Of a DNA stretch of 64,000 nucleotides, positions 43,421 through 52,144 are shown in pieces. Where the stretch lies: NCBI GenBank assembly GCA_964630265.1, contig CAZVRW010000004.1:1-64000 (forward strand), read 5' to 3'. The translations under genes and the position numbers were made by a program. How positions within the stretch are numbered: position 1 is the stretch's first letter; each line of letters starts with the position of its first letter. This stretch comes from CAZBWP01 sp964630265. Its GTDB lineage: Bacteria; Pseudomonadota; Alphaproteobacteria; Rhodospirillales; Defluviicoccaceae. The notes beneath the pieces were generated by a model. That model made no database searches, was not told the DNA's origin, and worked only from the letters and a program-made list of their open reading frames with translations.

Positions 43421-43814
43421 ATCACCCTCGCCGCGAATACCCCATACGGGTTACATTAGCAGAGTGCCGCGGTCGGCGCACCTTTTCCCGTTCCGTCGTG
43501 CCTCTCTGGCGCCAATGACGTTCCGACGCGCATCCCTGGCACGTGTTCAGCCGGCGCCAGAAGGCGCCTCCGCCACCTCTCTGCGTTGCAGCGACTGTGG
43601 CGCATTTCCGCCACGCGGGTAAAGCTCCAGAATCTTCGGCCGTGGCGACGCGAGATCGGTGGGCCGGTGTCGTGAGATCCGCGATTTGCACATGCCTTTC
43701 ATGCGCAAACGAATACCCATAAATATTTTACAGGAAAGCTTTCGATCCGTACGGTGTGAACGCGTCGCGATCGCGAGGCCGCAAGGCAGAGGGCGCGACC
43801 CGCGGTGCATATTC

Positions 43815-43920
43815 GAGGCGTTCCGGCGAGAGGTTCCGGCGAGGCATTCGGGCGAGGCGTTTCGGCGAGGTGTCCCGGCATCATCGCTCCGGCATCATCG
43901 CTCCGGCATGCTCTCTCCGG
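43815..43920. repeat. 13-bp and 14-bp tandem repeats upstream of feoA
   Basis: Five consecutive 13-bp units of the type GAGGCGTTCCGGC run from 43815 to 43879, each with a few changes. Three 14-bp units of the type CATCATCGCTCCGG follow (43879-43920). They lie in the 639-base spacer 43421-44059 between comEC and feoA, in which I found no gene other than the short frame described at 44007. Confidence 0.88.
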
Positions 43921-44002
43921 CGTGATCTTCTTTGGGCGCGCGCCCGATCCGTCGTCACCGACCCCGGCCTGTCGCGCACCGGCCTGTGATGGGCAAGGAG
44001 TT

Positions 44003-44021
44003 AATAATGAGTTGCATTTGC
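44003..44021 (+). promoter_or_regulatory. candidate Fur box of the feo operon
   Basis: Read on the minus strand, the 19 bases match the classical Fur consensus GATAATGATAATCATTATC at about 13 positions (GCAAATGCAACTCATTATT). It stands just upstream of feoA, where iron-dependent repression is expected. An alphaproteobacterial Irr or Mur site of similar sequence is an alternative. Confidence 0.5.
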
Positions 44022-44063
44022 ATTACGCACCCGGTAGCCTCAGCCGATCGGATCCTCCGGTGA
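44007..44063 (+). other. possible 18-residue leader peptide coupled to feoA
   Basis: AAGGAG at 43995-44000 is placed seven bases before an ATG at 44007. The frame reads MSCICITHPVASADRILR and stops at TGA 44061-44063, which overlaps the GTG of feoA in a GTGA junction. This looks like a translated, coupled upstream frame. Against it, the frame starts inside the proposed Fur box, so transcription might begin downstream. Confidence 0.35.
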
Positions 44064-44317
44064 CGGGGTTTCCTTTGGCGCAGGCCGGTGACGGCGAGCA
44101 GGTCGAGATCCTTTCCATCGACGGGGGGAGCGGTGCGCTCCGCACGCTCACCCACCTCGGCCTGACGCCGGGTCAGCGTGCCGAGATCGTGACCCGCCAG
44201 CCGGGCGGGCCGATGCTGTTGGCGGTGGGCGGCAGCCGGGTGGCCGTCGGTTTCGGCTTGGCGCTCAAGGTGAAGGTCATTTCGGTAACCAATGAGAGAA
44301 GGGACCGCGGGACATGA
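44060..44317 (+). CDS. feoA: FeoA-domain protein (first copy)
   Basis: An 85-residue SH3-like FeoA protein: PLAQAGDGEQVEILSI, LTHLGLTPGQRAEIV and VAVGFGLALKVKV. FeoA proteins interact with FeoB and modulate ferrous iron transport. The GTG at 44060 is used; longer in-frame starts run through the repeat region. It overlaps the second feoA by four bases (ATGA). Confidence 0.85.
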   Translation: MTGFPLAQAGDGEQVEILSIDGGSGALRTLTHLGLTPGQRAEIVTRQPGGPMLLAVGGSRVAVGFGLALKVKVISVTNERRDRGT

Positions 44318-44544
44318 AGCTCTCCGACCTGAACGTGGGCGAGGCCGCCGAGGTGCTCGGCTTTGCCGAGGGCAGCCAGGCGTACCGCGCCCGGCTGATG
44401 GCCATGGGGCTGACCCCCGGCACGCACTTCCGGCTGAAGCGCTTGGCGCCGCTGGGCGATCCGGTGGAGATCGATGTCCGGGGGTTCGCCCTCAGCCTGC
44501 GCCGGGCCGAGGCGGATGTGGTCCGCGTTCGCCGGAACGGCTGA
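44314..44544 (+). CDS. feoA: FeoA-domain protein (second copy)
   Basis: A 76-residue FeoA protein: MKLSDLNVGEAAEVLGF, RLMAMGLTPGTHFRLKRLAPLGDP and VRGFALSLRRAEADVV. It is more canonical than the first copy and sits 16 bases before feoB. Two FeoA proteins before FeoB are common in this operon type and may form a hetero-pair. Confidence 0.92.
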   Translation: MKLSDLNVGEAAEVLGFAEGSQAYRARLMAMGLTPGTHFRLKRLAPLGDPVEIDVRGFALSLRRAEADVVRVRRNG

Positions 44545-44560
44545 AGGGGAGGCACACACG

Positions 44561-46885
44561 ATGACGACGGTGATCGGCCTGGTCGGCAACCCGAACTGTG
44601 GCAAGACGACGCTGTTCAACGCCTTGACCGGAGGCCGCCAGACCGTCGGCAATTGGCCGGGTGTGACCGTCGAGCGGAAGGAGGGACAAATCCGGCACCA
44701 CGGGGCGACCATCCAGGTGGTCGATCTGCCGGGGATCTACGCGCTCACCAGCCCCGATGGCGACAGCGCCGTCGACGAGCGGGTCGCCCAGACCTTCCTG
44801 ACCTCGGCGGCGCCGCAGCTCATCGTCAACATCGTCGATGCCGCCAATCTGGAGCGCAACCTTTACCTGACGGCGCAGCTGCTGGAGATGCGGCTGCCCA
44901 TGATCGTCGCCTTGAACATGGTCGACGTGGCGAAAACCCGGCAGATGCGGATCGATGTGGACGCCCTGGCGCGTCGTCTCGGCTGTCCGGTGGTGCCAGT
45001 CGTCGCCACCCGGAAGACGGGATTGGAAGCCCTGAAGGCGGAGATCGTCGAGGCCGTGGCGCGGCCGACCGTCTCCCCCGTCACGCTGCGCTATCCTGCC
45101 GCGGTCGAGGATGCGGTGCGCGAGCTGACGTCGGTGCTCGGCGGCACCGACGGTGAGCGCTGGCGCGCAGTGCGGCTGCTGGAGGGCGACGGCGCGGCGC
45201 TGCGCCTGGCACCGCACGGCGCCGCCGCCGCCGTCGCCGCGCTGCGGGCTCGGGTCGAGGAGCAGGCCGGCGATGAGCCGGATATCCTGATCGCTGCCGG
45301 CCGGTACGCGTGGGTCCATGGCGTGGTCGGCGACGTCTTGACCCGCACCAGCGAACTCGGACGCACGCTGTCGGACCGGATCGACCGGATCGTGCTCAAT
45401 CGGGTGCTCGGCATCCCGATCTTCTTCGCGATCATGTACGCCATGTTCGTCTTCACCATCAACATCGGCGGGGCGTTCATCGACGCCTTCGACATTCTGT
45501 TCGGTACGGTGTTCGTCGACGGGCTCGGCCGCGCCATGGCGGCGATGGGCAGCCCCGACTGGTTGACGACCCTGGTTGCCGGTGGTGTGGGCGGCGGCAT
45601 TCAGACGGTCGCGACCTTCGTCCCCGTCATCGGCTGCCTGTTCCTGTTTCTCTCGGTCCTGGAGGATTCCGGATACATGGCGCGGGCGGCGTTCGTCATG
45701 GACCGCTGCATGCGCGGCATCGGCCTGCCGGGCAAGTCCTTCGTGCCGCTGATCGTCGGTTTCGGCTGCAATGTCCCGGCGATCATGGCGACGCGCACGC
45801 TGGAGACCCAGCGCGACCGGACGATGACGATCATGATGGCGCCGTTCATGTCCTGCGGTGCCCGGCTGCCGGTCTATGCCTTGTTCGCGGCGGCCTTCTT
45901 CCCCATCGGCGGTCAGAATCTGGTGTTCCTGCTCTACCTGATCGGCATCGCCGTGGCGGTGCTGACCGGTCTCGCCCTGAAGGAAACCCTGCTCAAGGGC
46001 GAAACCGCGCCGTTCATCATGGAGCTGCCACCGTATCACCTGCCGCGCATCGGTGGCGTCATGTTGCGGGCCTGGGATCGCCTGAAGACCTTCATCATGC
46101 GGGCCGGCAAGGTCATCGTCGCCGTGGTCGTCGTCATCACCTTCCTCAATTCCTGGGGAACCGACGGCAGCTTCGGCAACGAGGACACCGAAAACTCGGC
46201 GCTGGCGTCCATCGGCCGCGCCATGGTGCCGGTGTTCGAACCGATGGGACTCACCGAGGACAACTGGCCGGCCACGGTGGGCATCTTCACCGGACTGCTC
46301 GCCAAGGAGGCGGTGGTGGGAACCCTGGATGCGCTCTATTCGGCGCTCGCCGAAAGCGACGCGGGCGCGCCCGACGCGGCCGAAGCCGATCCGGGCTTCG
46401 ATTTCTGGAACGGCGTCGGCGAGGCGTTCGCCTCCATCCCCGCCAATCTCGCCGACGCCATGGGCTCCCTGGCCGATCCGCTGGGGCTGAACATCGGCGA
46501 CGTCAGCTCGATCGATGCCGCGGCCGAAGCGCAGGCGGTGGCAACCGGGACATACACCGCCATGGCGGCACGGTTCGACGGCGCGGTCGGCGCCTTCGCC
46601 TATCTGCTGCTGGTGCTGCTTTACATGCCGTGTGTTGCCGCCGTCGGCGCCGTCTATCGCGAAACCAACCTCAATTGGACCCTGTTCGTCTGCGGCTGGA
46701 CGACCCTGGTCGGCTACGCAGCGTCGGTGCTCTTCTATCAGGTGGCGATATTCGCGCGGCAGCCCATGACCTCCGCCCTGTGGATCGCCGGCATGCTGGC
46801 ACTCCTCGCCGGCGCGGTCGCGACGATGCGCCATGTCGGCCGGCGCGAGGCGGCGCCACGTCCGGTGATCGTGCCGGGAACGTGA
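44561..46885 (+). CDS. feoB: ferrous iron transporter FeoB
   Basis: A 774-residue Fe2+ transporter. The N-terminal G domain begins at residue 5, with G1 GNPNCGKTT (9-17), G3 DLPG and G4 NMVD; a helical switch domain and the membrane core follow. The core has the repeated Cys/gate motifs GFGCNVPAIMATRT and CGARLPVY, then a C-terminal helical bundle (ending about 745). AAGGGGAGG precedes the ATG at 44561. The loop at about 600-680 is rich in Ala, Asp and Glu. It imports Fe2+ under low-oxygen conditions. Confidence 0.96.
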   Translation: MTTVIGLVGNPNCGKTTLFNALTGGRQTVGNWPGVTVERKEGQIRHHGATIQVVDLPGIYALTSPDGDSAVDERVAQTFLTSAAPQLIVNIVDAANLERNLYLTAQLLEMRLPMIVALNMVDVAKTRQMRIDVDALARRLGCPVVPVVATRKTGLEALKAEIVEAVARPTVSPVTLRYPAAVEDAVRELTSVLGGTDGERWRAVRLLEGDGAALRLAPHGAAAAVAALRARVEEQAGDEPDILIAAGRYAWVHGVVGDVLTRTSELGRTLSDRIDRIVLNRVLGIPIFFAIMYAMFVFTINIGGAFIDAFDILFGTVFVDGLGRAMAAMGSPDWLTTLVAGGVGGGIQTVATFVPVIGCLFLFLSVLEDSGYMARAAFVMDRCMRGIGLPGKSFVPLIVGFGCNVPAIMATRTLETQRDRTMTIMMAPFMSCGARLPVYALFAAAFFPIGGQNLVFLLYLIGIAVAVLTGLALKETLLKGETAPFIMELPPYHLPRIGGVMLRAWDRLKTFIMRAGKVIVAVVVVITFLNSWGTDGSFGNEDTENSALASIGRAMVPVFEPMGLTEDNWPATVGIFTGLLAKEAVVGTLDALYSALAESDAGAPDAAEADPGFDFWNGVGEAFASIPANLADAMGSLADPLGLNIGDVSSIDAAAEAQAVATGTYTAMAARFDGAVGAFAYLLLVLLYMPCVAAVGAVYRETNLNWTLFVCGWTTLVGYAASVLFYQVAIFARQPMTSALWIAGMLALLAGAVATMRHVGRREAAPRPVIVPGT

Positions 46886-46925
46886 TCGCCGTTGTGGAGG
46901 ACCGGACGACGGAAGGAAGACGGCC

Positions 46926-47174
46926 ATGCTAACCGAGCTCAAGACGTTTCTCGCCGATCGACATGCCGCCTCGCTGAATGAGATGGCCTGTCACTTTGCG
47001 GTGGCGCCGGACGCGTTGCGGCCGATGCTCGACCTCTGGATTCGCAAGGGCAAGGTGCGCCGGGCTGGCGGATCGGGGTGCCAGGGCTGTGCCGGCTGCG
47101 CCGCGGCGGAGGTGGAAATCTACGAGTGGGTCAAGCCAGCCCCGGACGCTCGGGAACGGGATCGCGTTCGATGA
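46926..47174 (+). CDS. feoC: FeoC-like iron-sulfur winged-helix protein
   Basis: An 82-residue protein with an N-terminal winged helix (1-45) and the Cys cluster Cys52, Cys55, Cys58 in GCQGCAGC. This binds an iron-sulfur cluster in FeoC proteins. It lies 40 bases after feoB and probably adjusts FeoB stability or activity to iron and oxygen. The stop codon lies inside a hairpin. Confidence 0.85.
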   Translation: MLTELKTFLADRHAASLNEMACHFAVAPDALRPMLDLWIRKGKVRRAGGSGCQGCAGCAAAEVEIYEWVKPAPDARERDRVR

Positions 47175-47189
47175 AAACCATCGAACGCG
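47163..47189 (+). terminator. hairpin over the feoC stop codon
   Basis: CGCGTTCGATG (47163-47173) and its exact complement (47179-47189) flank a five-base loop. The feoC stop TGA is at 47172-47174, within the structure. There is no T-run, so it may stabilise or end the feo transcript without being a standard intrinsic terminator. Confidence 0.45.
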
Positions 47190-47212
47190 CGACTCTTGCC
47201 CTCATCCCAAGG

Positions 47213-47267
47213 TTTAGAGCACGGCTGACGTGCCAAACGCGGCCGTGTAATACGATCGTGCTCTAAA
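47213..47267. repeat. inverted-repeat element A (55 bp)
   Basis: Ends are perfect 11-bp inverted repeats, TTTAGAGCACG (47213-47223) and CGTGCTCTAAA (47257-47267). The inner 33 bases hold smaller complementary pieces. Its size and TTTAGAGC ends resemble palindromic intergenic repeats known from alphaproteobacterial genomes. Confidence 0.75.
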
Positions 47268-47311
47268 GTGTTCGGCCGACGCCCGCCGCGGCGCGCTGTG
47301 GGAGCAGCGCC

Positions 47312-47365
47312 TAGTGGATCGGATCTGACGCTTGGTACCCAAGCGCCAGCTCGGTCGATCCACTA
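47312..47365. repeat. inverted-repeat element B (54 bp), nested hairpins
   Basis: Outer 10-bp arms TAGTGGATCG (47312-47321) and CGATCCACTA (47356-47365) enclose an inner hairpin CGCTTGG-TAC-CCAAGCG (47329-47345). The form is a stem within a stem. Confidence 0.8.
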
Positions 47366-47378
47366 AGCTATTAATCTG

Positions 47379-47428
47379 GTGGTTCGATTCAGCCGACGGA
47401 TGGGACTCATCCGTCAGCATCGAACCAC
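47379..47428. repeat. inverted-repeat element C (50 bp), nested hairpins
   Basis: Outer 10-bp arms GTGGTTCGAT (47379-47388) and ATCGAACCAC (47419-47428) enclose an inner hairpin GACGGATG-GGACT-CATCCGTC (47395-47415). The architecture is the same as element B, 13 bases away, with different sequence apart from the AGTGG/GTGG start. The right arm touches the stop codon of the convergent export gene. Confidence 0.8.
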
Positions 47429-48051
47429 TAGAAGAAGGTCTCCGGGATGATCACGATGTCGCCCGGCAGGACGGCGACGTTGGCCGAGATTTCTCCGTCC
47501 TTCAGCAGGTCATCCAGCCGGACCCGGTACTGCTTCTGCTCGTCGCCGATGACGCGGATGAGGGTCGAGTTGTTGCCGGCGGCGAACTCGGTGAGACCGC
47601 CCACGGCGATCATCACGTCGAGCAACGTCATGTTGGCGCGATAGGGGATCGAGCGCGGCTGCTGCGCCTGCCCGACCACCCGGATGGTCTGATCGAAGAC
47701 GCCGACGAAGCTGTTGACGATCACCGTGACCAGCGGGTCCTTGATGAACACCGAAAACTCGCTCTCGAGTTCGCGGCTGACTTCGCTGGGCGTCTTACCC
47801 GCCACCTCCTGGTCCTCGAGCAGCGGGATCGAGATGCGGCCATCCGGGCGCACCGTCACGCCTGTCGAGATTTCCGGATTGCGCCAGACGAACACCTCGA
47901 GGTTGTCGCCGGGGCCAATTTGGTAGTCTGGCGCCTGATGATCGAAGCCGGGCTCCGCCGGCGGCAGGCCTTCGAGATCGGAGCAGGCGGTCAGCGCGAC
48001 CAGCACCGCCAGTGCGACGAAGCCACGTGCCGTGACCGGAAAGACGCGCAT
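47428..48051 (-). CDS. outer-membrane polysaccharide export lipoprotein (Wza/GumB type, XrtA-associated)
   Basis: A 207-residue export protein. The signal peptide and lipobox ALTA-Cys23 precede a polysaccharide export domain (PDYQIGPGDNLEVFVWRNPEIS, VRPDGRISIPLLEDQEVAG, about 40-120) and an SLBB domain (about 125-205, IRVVGQAQQPRSIPYRANMTLLDVMIAVGG). It is shorter than Wza. It forms the outer-membrane part of an exopolysaccharide channel. The neighbours prsR and prsK, and the chain-length and tyrosine kinase genes further right, mark it as part of a PEP-CTERM/exosortase polysaccharide cluster. Confidence 0.88.
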   Translation of the reverse strand: MRVFPVTARGFVALAVLVALTACSDLEGLPPAEPGFDHQAPDYQIGPGDNLEVFVWRNPEISTGVTVRPDGRISIPLLEDQEVAGKTPSEVSRELESEFSVFIKDPLVTVIVNSFVGVFDQTIRVVGQAQQPRSIPYRANMTLLDVMIAVGGLTEFAAGNNSTLIRVIGDEQKQYRVRLDDLLKDGEISANVAVLPGDIVIIPETFF

Positions 48052-48144
48052 GTATGATCTCCCCTTGCTACCCCTGGCGCGACCCCGTCGCGCGAGCGGA
48101 CCGTATACGTGCGCGTCGGCCAGCGCAAGCAGTGACGCGCATGA

Positions 48145-49496
<1,352 letters not shown>

Positions 49497-49500
<4 letters not shown>

Positions 49501-51584
49501 GCGACACTCCCGACGTCACTGCCGACTCCGGAGTACGCCGCCGACCGGCCCGATGGCAGGATGATGCGCATGGTGGTGCCGGCGCCGGGGCTGCTGATCA
49601 CGTCCACGTCGCCGCCGAGCTCGCGTGCGTACTGGCGGCTTTGGAACGCGCCGATCCCGAAGCCGCCGCGCTTGGTCGACCGGAACGGCTTGAACAGTTC
49701 GTTGTCGATGAACGAGCGCTCCATGCCGGCGCCATTGTCGGTGACCTCGACCACCGCGGCGCCGTCCTGCCGGCTGAGGGCGATCTTCACCCAGCCTTGG
49801 CCGCCGGTGGCATCGATGGCATTCTGGATGATGTGGGTCAGCATCGCCACCAGGCGGTCGTGGTCACCGGGAACGAGGACATCCTCGCCGCCGTGGTCGA
49901 ACTGTAGCGTCACCTCGGCCGAGCGCTTGGCGCGAACCAGTTCGCCCAGCAGCGCCTGCAACGACACCTGCGATTGAGGCCCCCCCTCCTGTTCGGAATG
50001 CAGGCGGTCCATCAATTGTTTCATCTTGGTGACCGCGTCGTTCATCACCGCCGACATGTCGGCGCGAAAATCCGGTTTGTCGCCGTGCTTGGCAATGTTG
50101 GCGGAAACGAGGGAAAGCTGACTCACGAGATTCTTGAGATCGTGCATGACGAAGGTTGCGCGGCGGTTAAAGCGTTCGAACTGCCGGGCTTCGGCGAGCT
50201 GACCGGCGGCTGACTGTTCCGCCAGGTAACTGGCCGACTGGCGGGCAAGAAGGCGCAGAAGATCGAAATCCTCCCAGGTCAGATGCCGTGGCGCCCGCGG
50301 TTTGGCCAACACCACAAAACCAATGATCTCCACCTTGTGCAAGAGCGGGACGACGAGCCACGCATCCGTGATGCGCAGCAGCGTTTCCGGCAGCTGCAGG
50401 TCTTCATAGCCGGCGCCGTCGCCGGCCGCCGCGGTGATGTCGACGATCCACGCCCTGGCCTCGACGAACCGGGTCAGCGAGGCGACCTCGTCCTCGGTCA
50501 GGCTGGTGGCGGTCATGTTCCAGGTCGATGCCAGGGCGAACCGGCCGGCCTGCCGGAGCCACAGCGCGCCCCCGACGCTTTCGACCGGCGTGGCGATCGC
50601 CTTGATCACGCGCAGGTCCAGAGGTTCCATGCCGTCGGTGTCCGACACCGTCGACATGAAGCGGATCCACTCCTCCCGGTAGTCGTAGCGATATTGGAAG
50701 AAATGCTTGGCGACGAGAACCTTGAGGCGGGCGCGCACGGAGCCGGACGACAGGATGACCGCGAGCACGACGACGCAGCCGAACATGAACGTCGTCTGGA
50801 TGACCGGCCCCCACGAGCCGCCGGCGAGGCGGATATAGAACGCCGAGGCCGCCATGAGCAGGAGATAGAGGCCGCTCGCGATCAACGCCGTCGAAAACAC
50901 AGCCGACTTCTGTGACAGCGCGATGCGCGGCGACCACGCGTCGCGACGCAGGGTCGACACGATCAACAGCGGTACCACCAGCCCGTGGACAGCACCACGC
51001 GCGATGGCGAGACTGGGATTGGGATCGAGGAACAGCAGCGCGTCGGCGTAGAAGAACAGCTCGTAGGTCAGGATGCCGCCGAGGCCGATGCACAAATACT
51101 TGATGCTCCAGCGCTGCTCCTCGTTGGAATTGCGCACCAGGTTTTCGATCAGCGCGAAGCCGATCACCACCATGGTTAGACGCAGCGCATACTGGACCGG
51201 GGCCAGCAGCGGCTCCGGCACTGGCCGCAGCGCTTCGAAGAGCAGCGCCAGCGCCAGCGCCGCCAACGCCCCCCAGAGGGTGCGGTCGGGCGGCCGGGGG
51301 CGCTGCTCGTCGGCGGGCAGCGTTAGCACCATGTAGAGGAACAATAGCCAGGCACCGGTTCGCGCCTGTTCGAGAACGCCGGTCAGAATGGCGAGATCGC
51401 GTCCGGTCGCGTAGTGGACGACGTTGACACCGCACCATGCCGCGGTGAGCAGGCTGGCCAGCACCATGACCATGGTGGCCGAGCGCTGGCGCTTGCCGAT
51501 GCTGACGATCAGGCCGAGCGTCAGGAACGCAACGGCACCGATCGAAAAACTGATGACCCCGATGTCGGATAGGGACGGCGTCAC
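49497..51584 (-). CDS. prsK: membrane histidine kinase PrsK of the XrtA/PEP-CTERM system
   Basis: A 695-residue sensor kinase. The first 290 residues hold about eight membrane helices, the hallmark of PrsK. A GAF-like domain (about 310-450) and the phospho-acceptor region FVMHDLKNLVSQLSL follow; the kinase ATPase domain has NAIDATGGQGW, DNGAGM and KRGGFGIGAF. It phosphorylates PrsR, whose gene follows. A TATAGT hexamer on the minus strand (51653-51658) is a possible -10. The signal sensed is unknown. Confidence 0.9.
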
Positions 51585-51808
51585 GATCGCTTATCGATCT
51601 CCGGTTGCGAGGGAGTCGGCGCCGGTGCCTGCGGGCGACAAGACGCGACGAGACTATACTCGTATTGCCCGGCACGATACATCCGATAGGAGTCCTGGTC
51701 GCGGCGCGCGCGGCGCCGAAGGGGCTCCGGGAAAAGCCGTTTCCCGACGATCCTGCCCCAAAGCGGGGCTGTATGTTGAGCAGCTTTCTTGCTATCTACC
51801 CGTTCGTT

Positions 51809-51844
51809 TTGGTAAACGATACCGAATTGGTAAACGATAGCGAA
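51809..51844. repeat. 18-bp direct repeat, candidate activator site
   Basis: TTGGTAAACGATACCGAA (51809-51826) is followed directly by the same 18 bases with one change (51827-51844). It is AT-richer than its surroundings and lies about 200 bases upstream of the sigma-54 promoter candidate, a usual distance for an enhancer-binding protein such as PrsR. Confidence 0.6.
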
Positions 51845-51866
51845 GCGTACCTGCCGTTGTGTCCAT

Positions 51867-51914
51867 CCTTGGGGCGGCGGACGCCCCGAACCTTGGGGCG
51901 GCGGACGCCCCGAA
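51867..51914. repeat. 24-bp tandem duplication of a palindrome
   Basis: CCTTGGGGCGGCGGACGCCC plus four bases occurs at 51867-51890 and exactly again at 51891-51914. Each copy can fold as GGGGCG-GCGGA-CGCCCC. It lies in the 560-base spacer 51585-52144 between divergent prsK and the chain-length gene; no gene was seen in that spacer. Confidence 0.85.
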
Positions 51915-52040
51915 CAACGGCACCGAGAGAGCGCAGATCAACGGTGCGATCACAGCGCCGGGCAAACATCCGACAAGGGTTAAAGGCGGAAGGTCCGTTG
52001 CGAGGGCCGTAAGGGGTTGTTAAGAGCAGGTCCTCCATCC

Positions 52041-52055
52041 TGGATTCGGGTTTGC
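52041..52055 (+). promoter_or_regulatory. candidate sigma-54 promoter
   Basis: TGGATTCGGGTTTGC has TGG and TTGC at the exact -24/-12 spacing (GG, ten bases, GC). The less conserved CACG of the -24 box is not matched. Transcription would start near 52067, about 78 bases before the chain-length gene. The adjacent sigma-54 activator PrsR makes this plausible. Confidence 0.5.
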
Positions 52056-52144
52056 CATTGCTGGGTGCAGCGGATCAGCCCTGAATGATGTCGTTGAAAA
52101 CGCTGCGACACTGCTAACGCTTCAGCCGGTTGGAAGTTCATGCG

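Noticed and set aside
43815..43920. CRISPR-like array
   Set aside because: Units of 13-14 bp are directly adjacent with no spacers, and there are no cas genes.
44492..46942. 816-codon frame antisense to feoB
   Set aside because: Same reason; feoB is complete with all G motifs on the plus strand.
47213..47428. Transposable element or MITE with transposase target duplications
   Set aside because: Inverted ends are present, but no target-site duplications or transposase-like frames are visible; recorded as inverted-repeat elements only.
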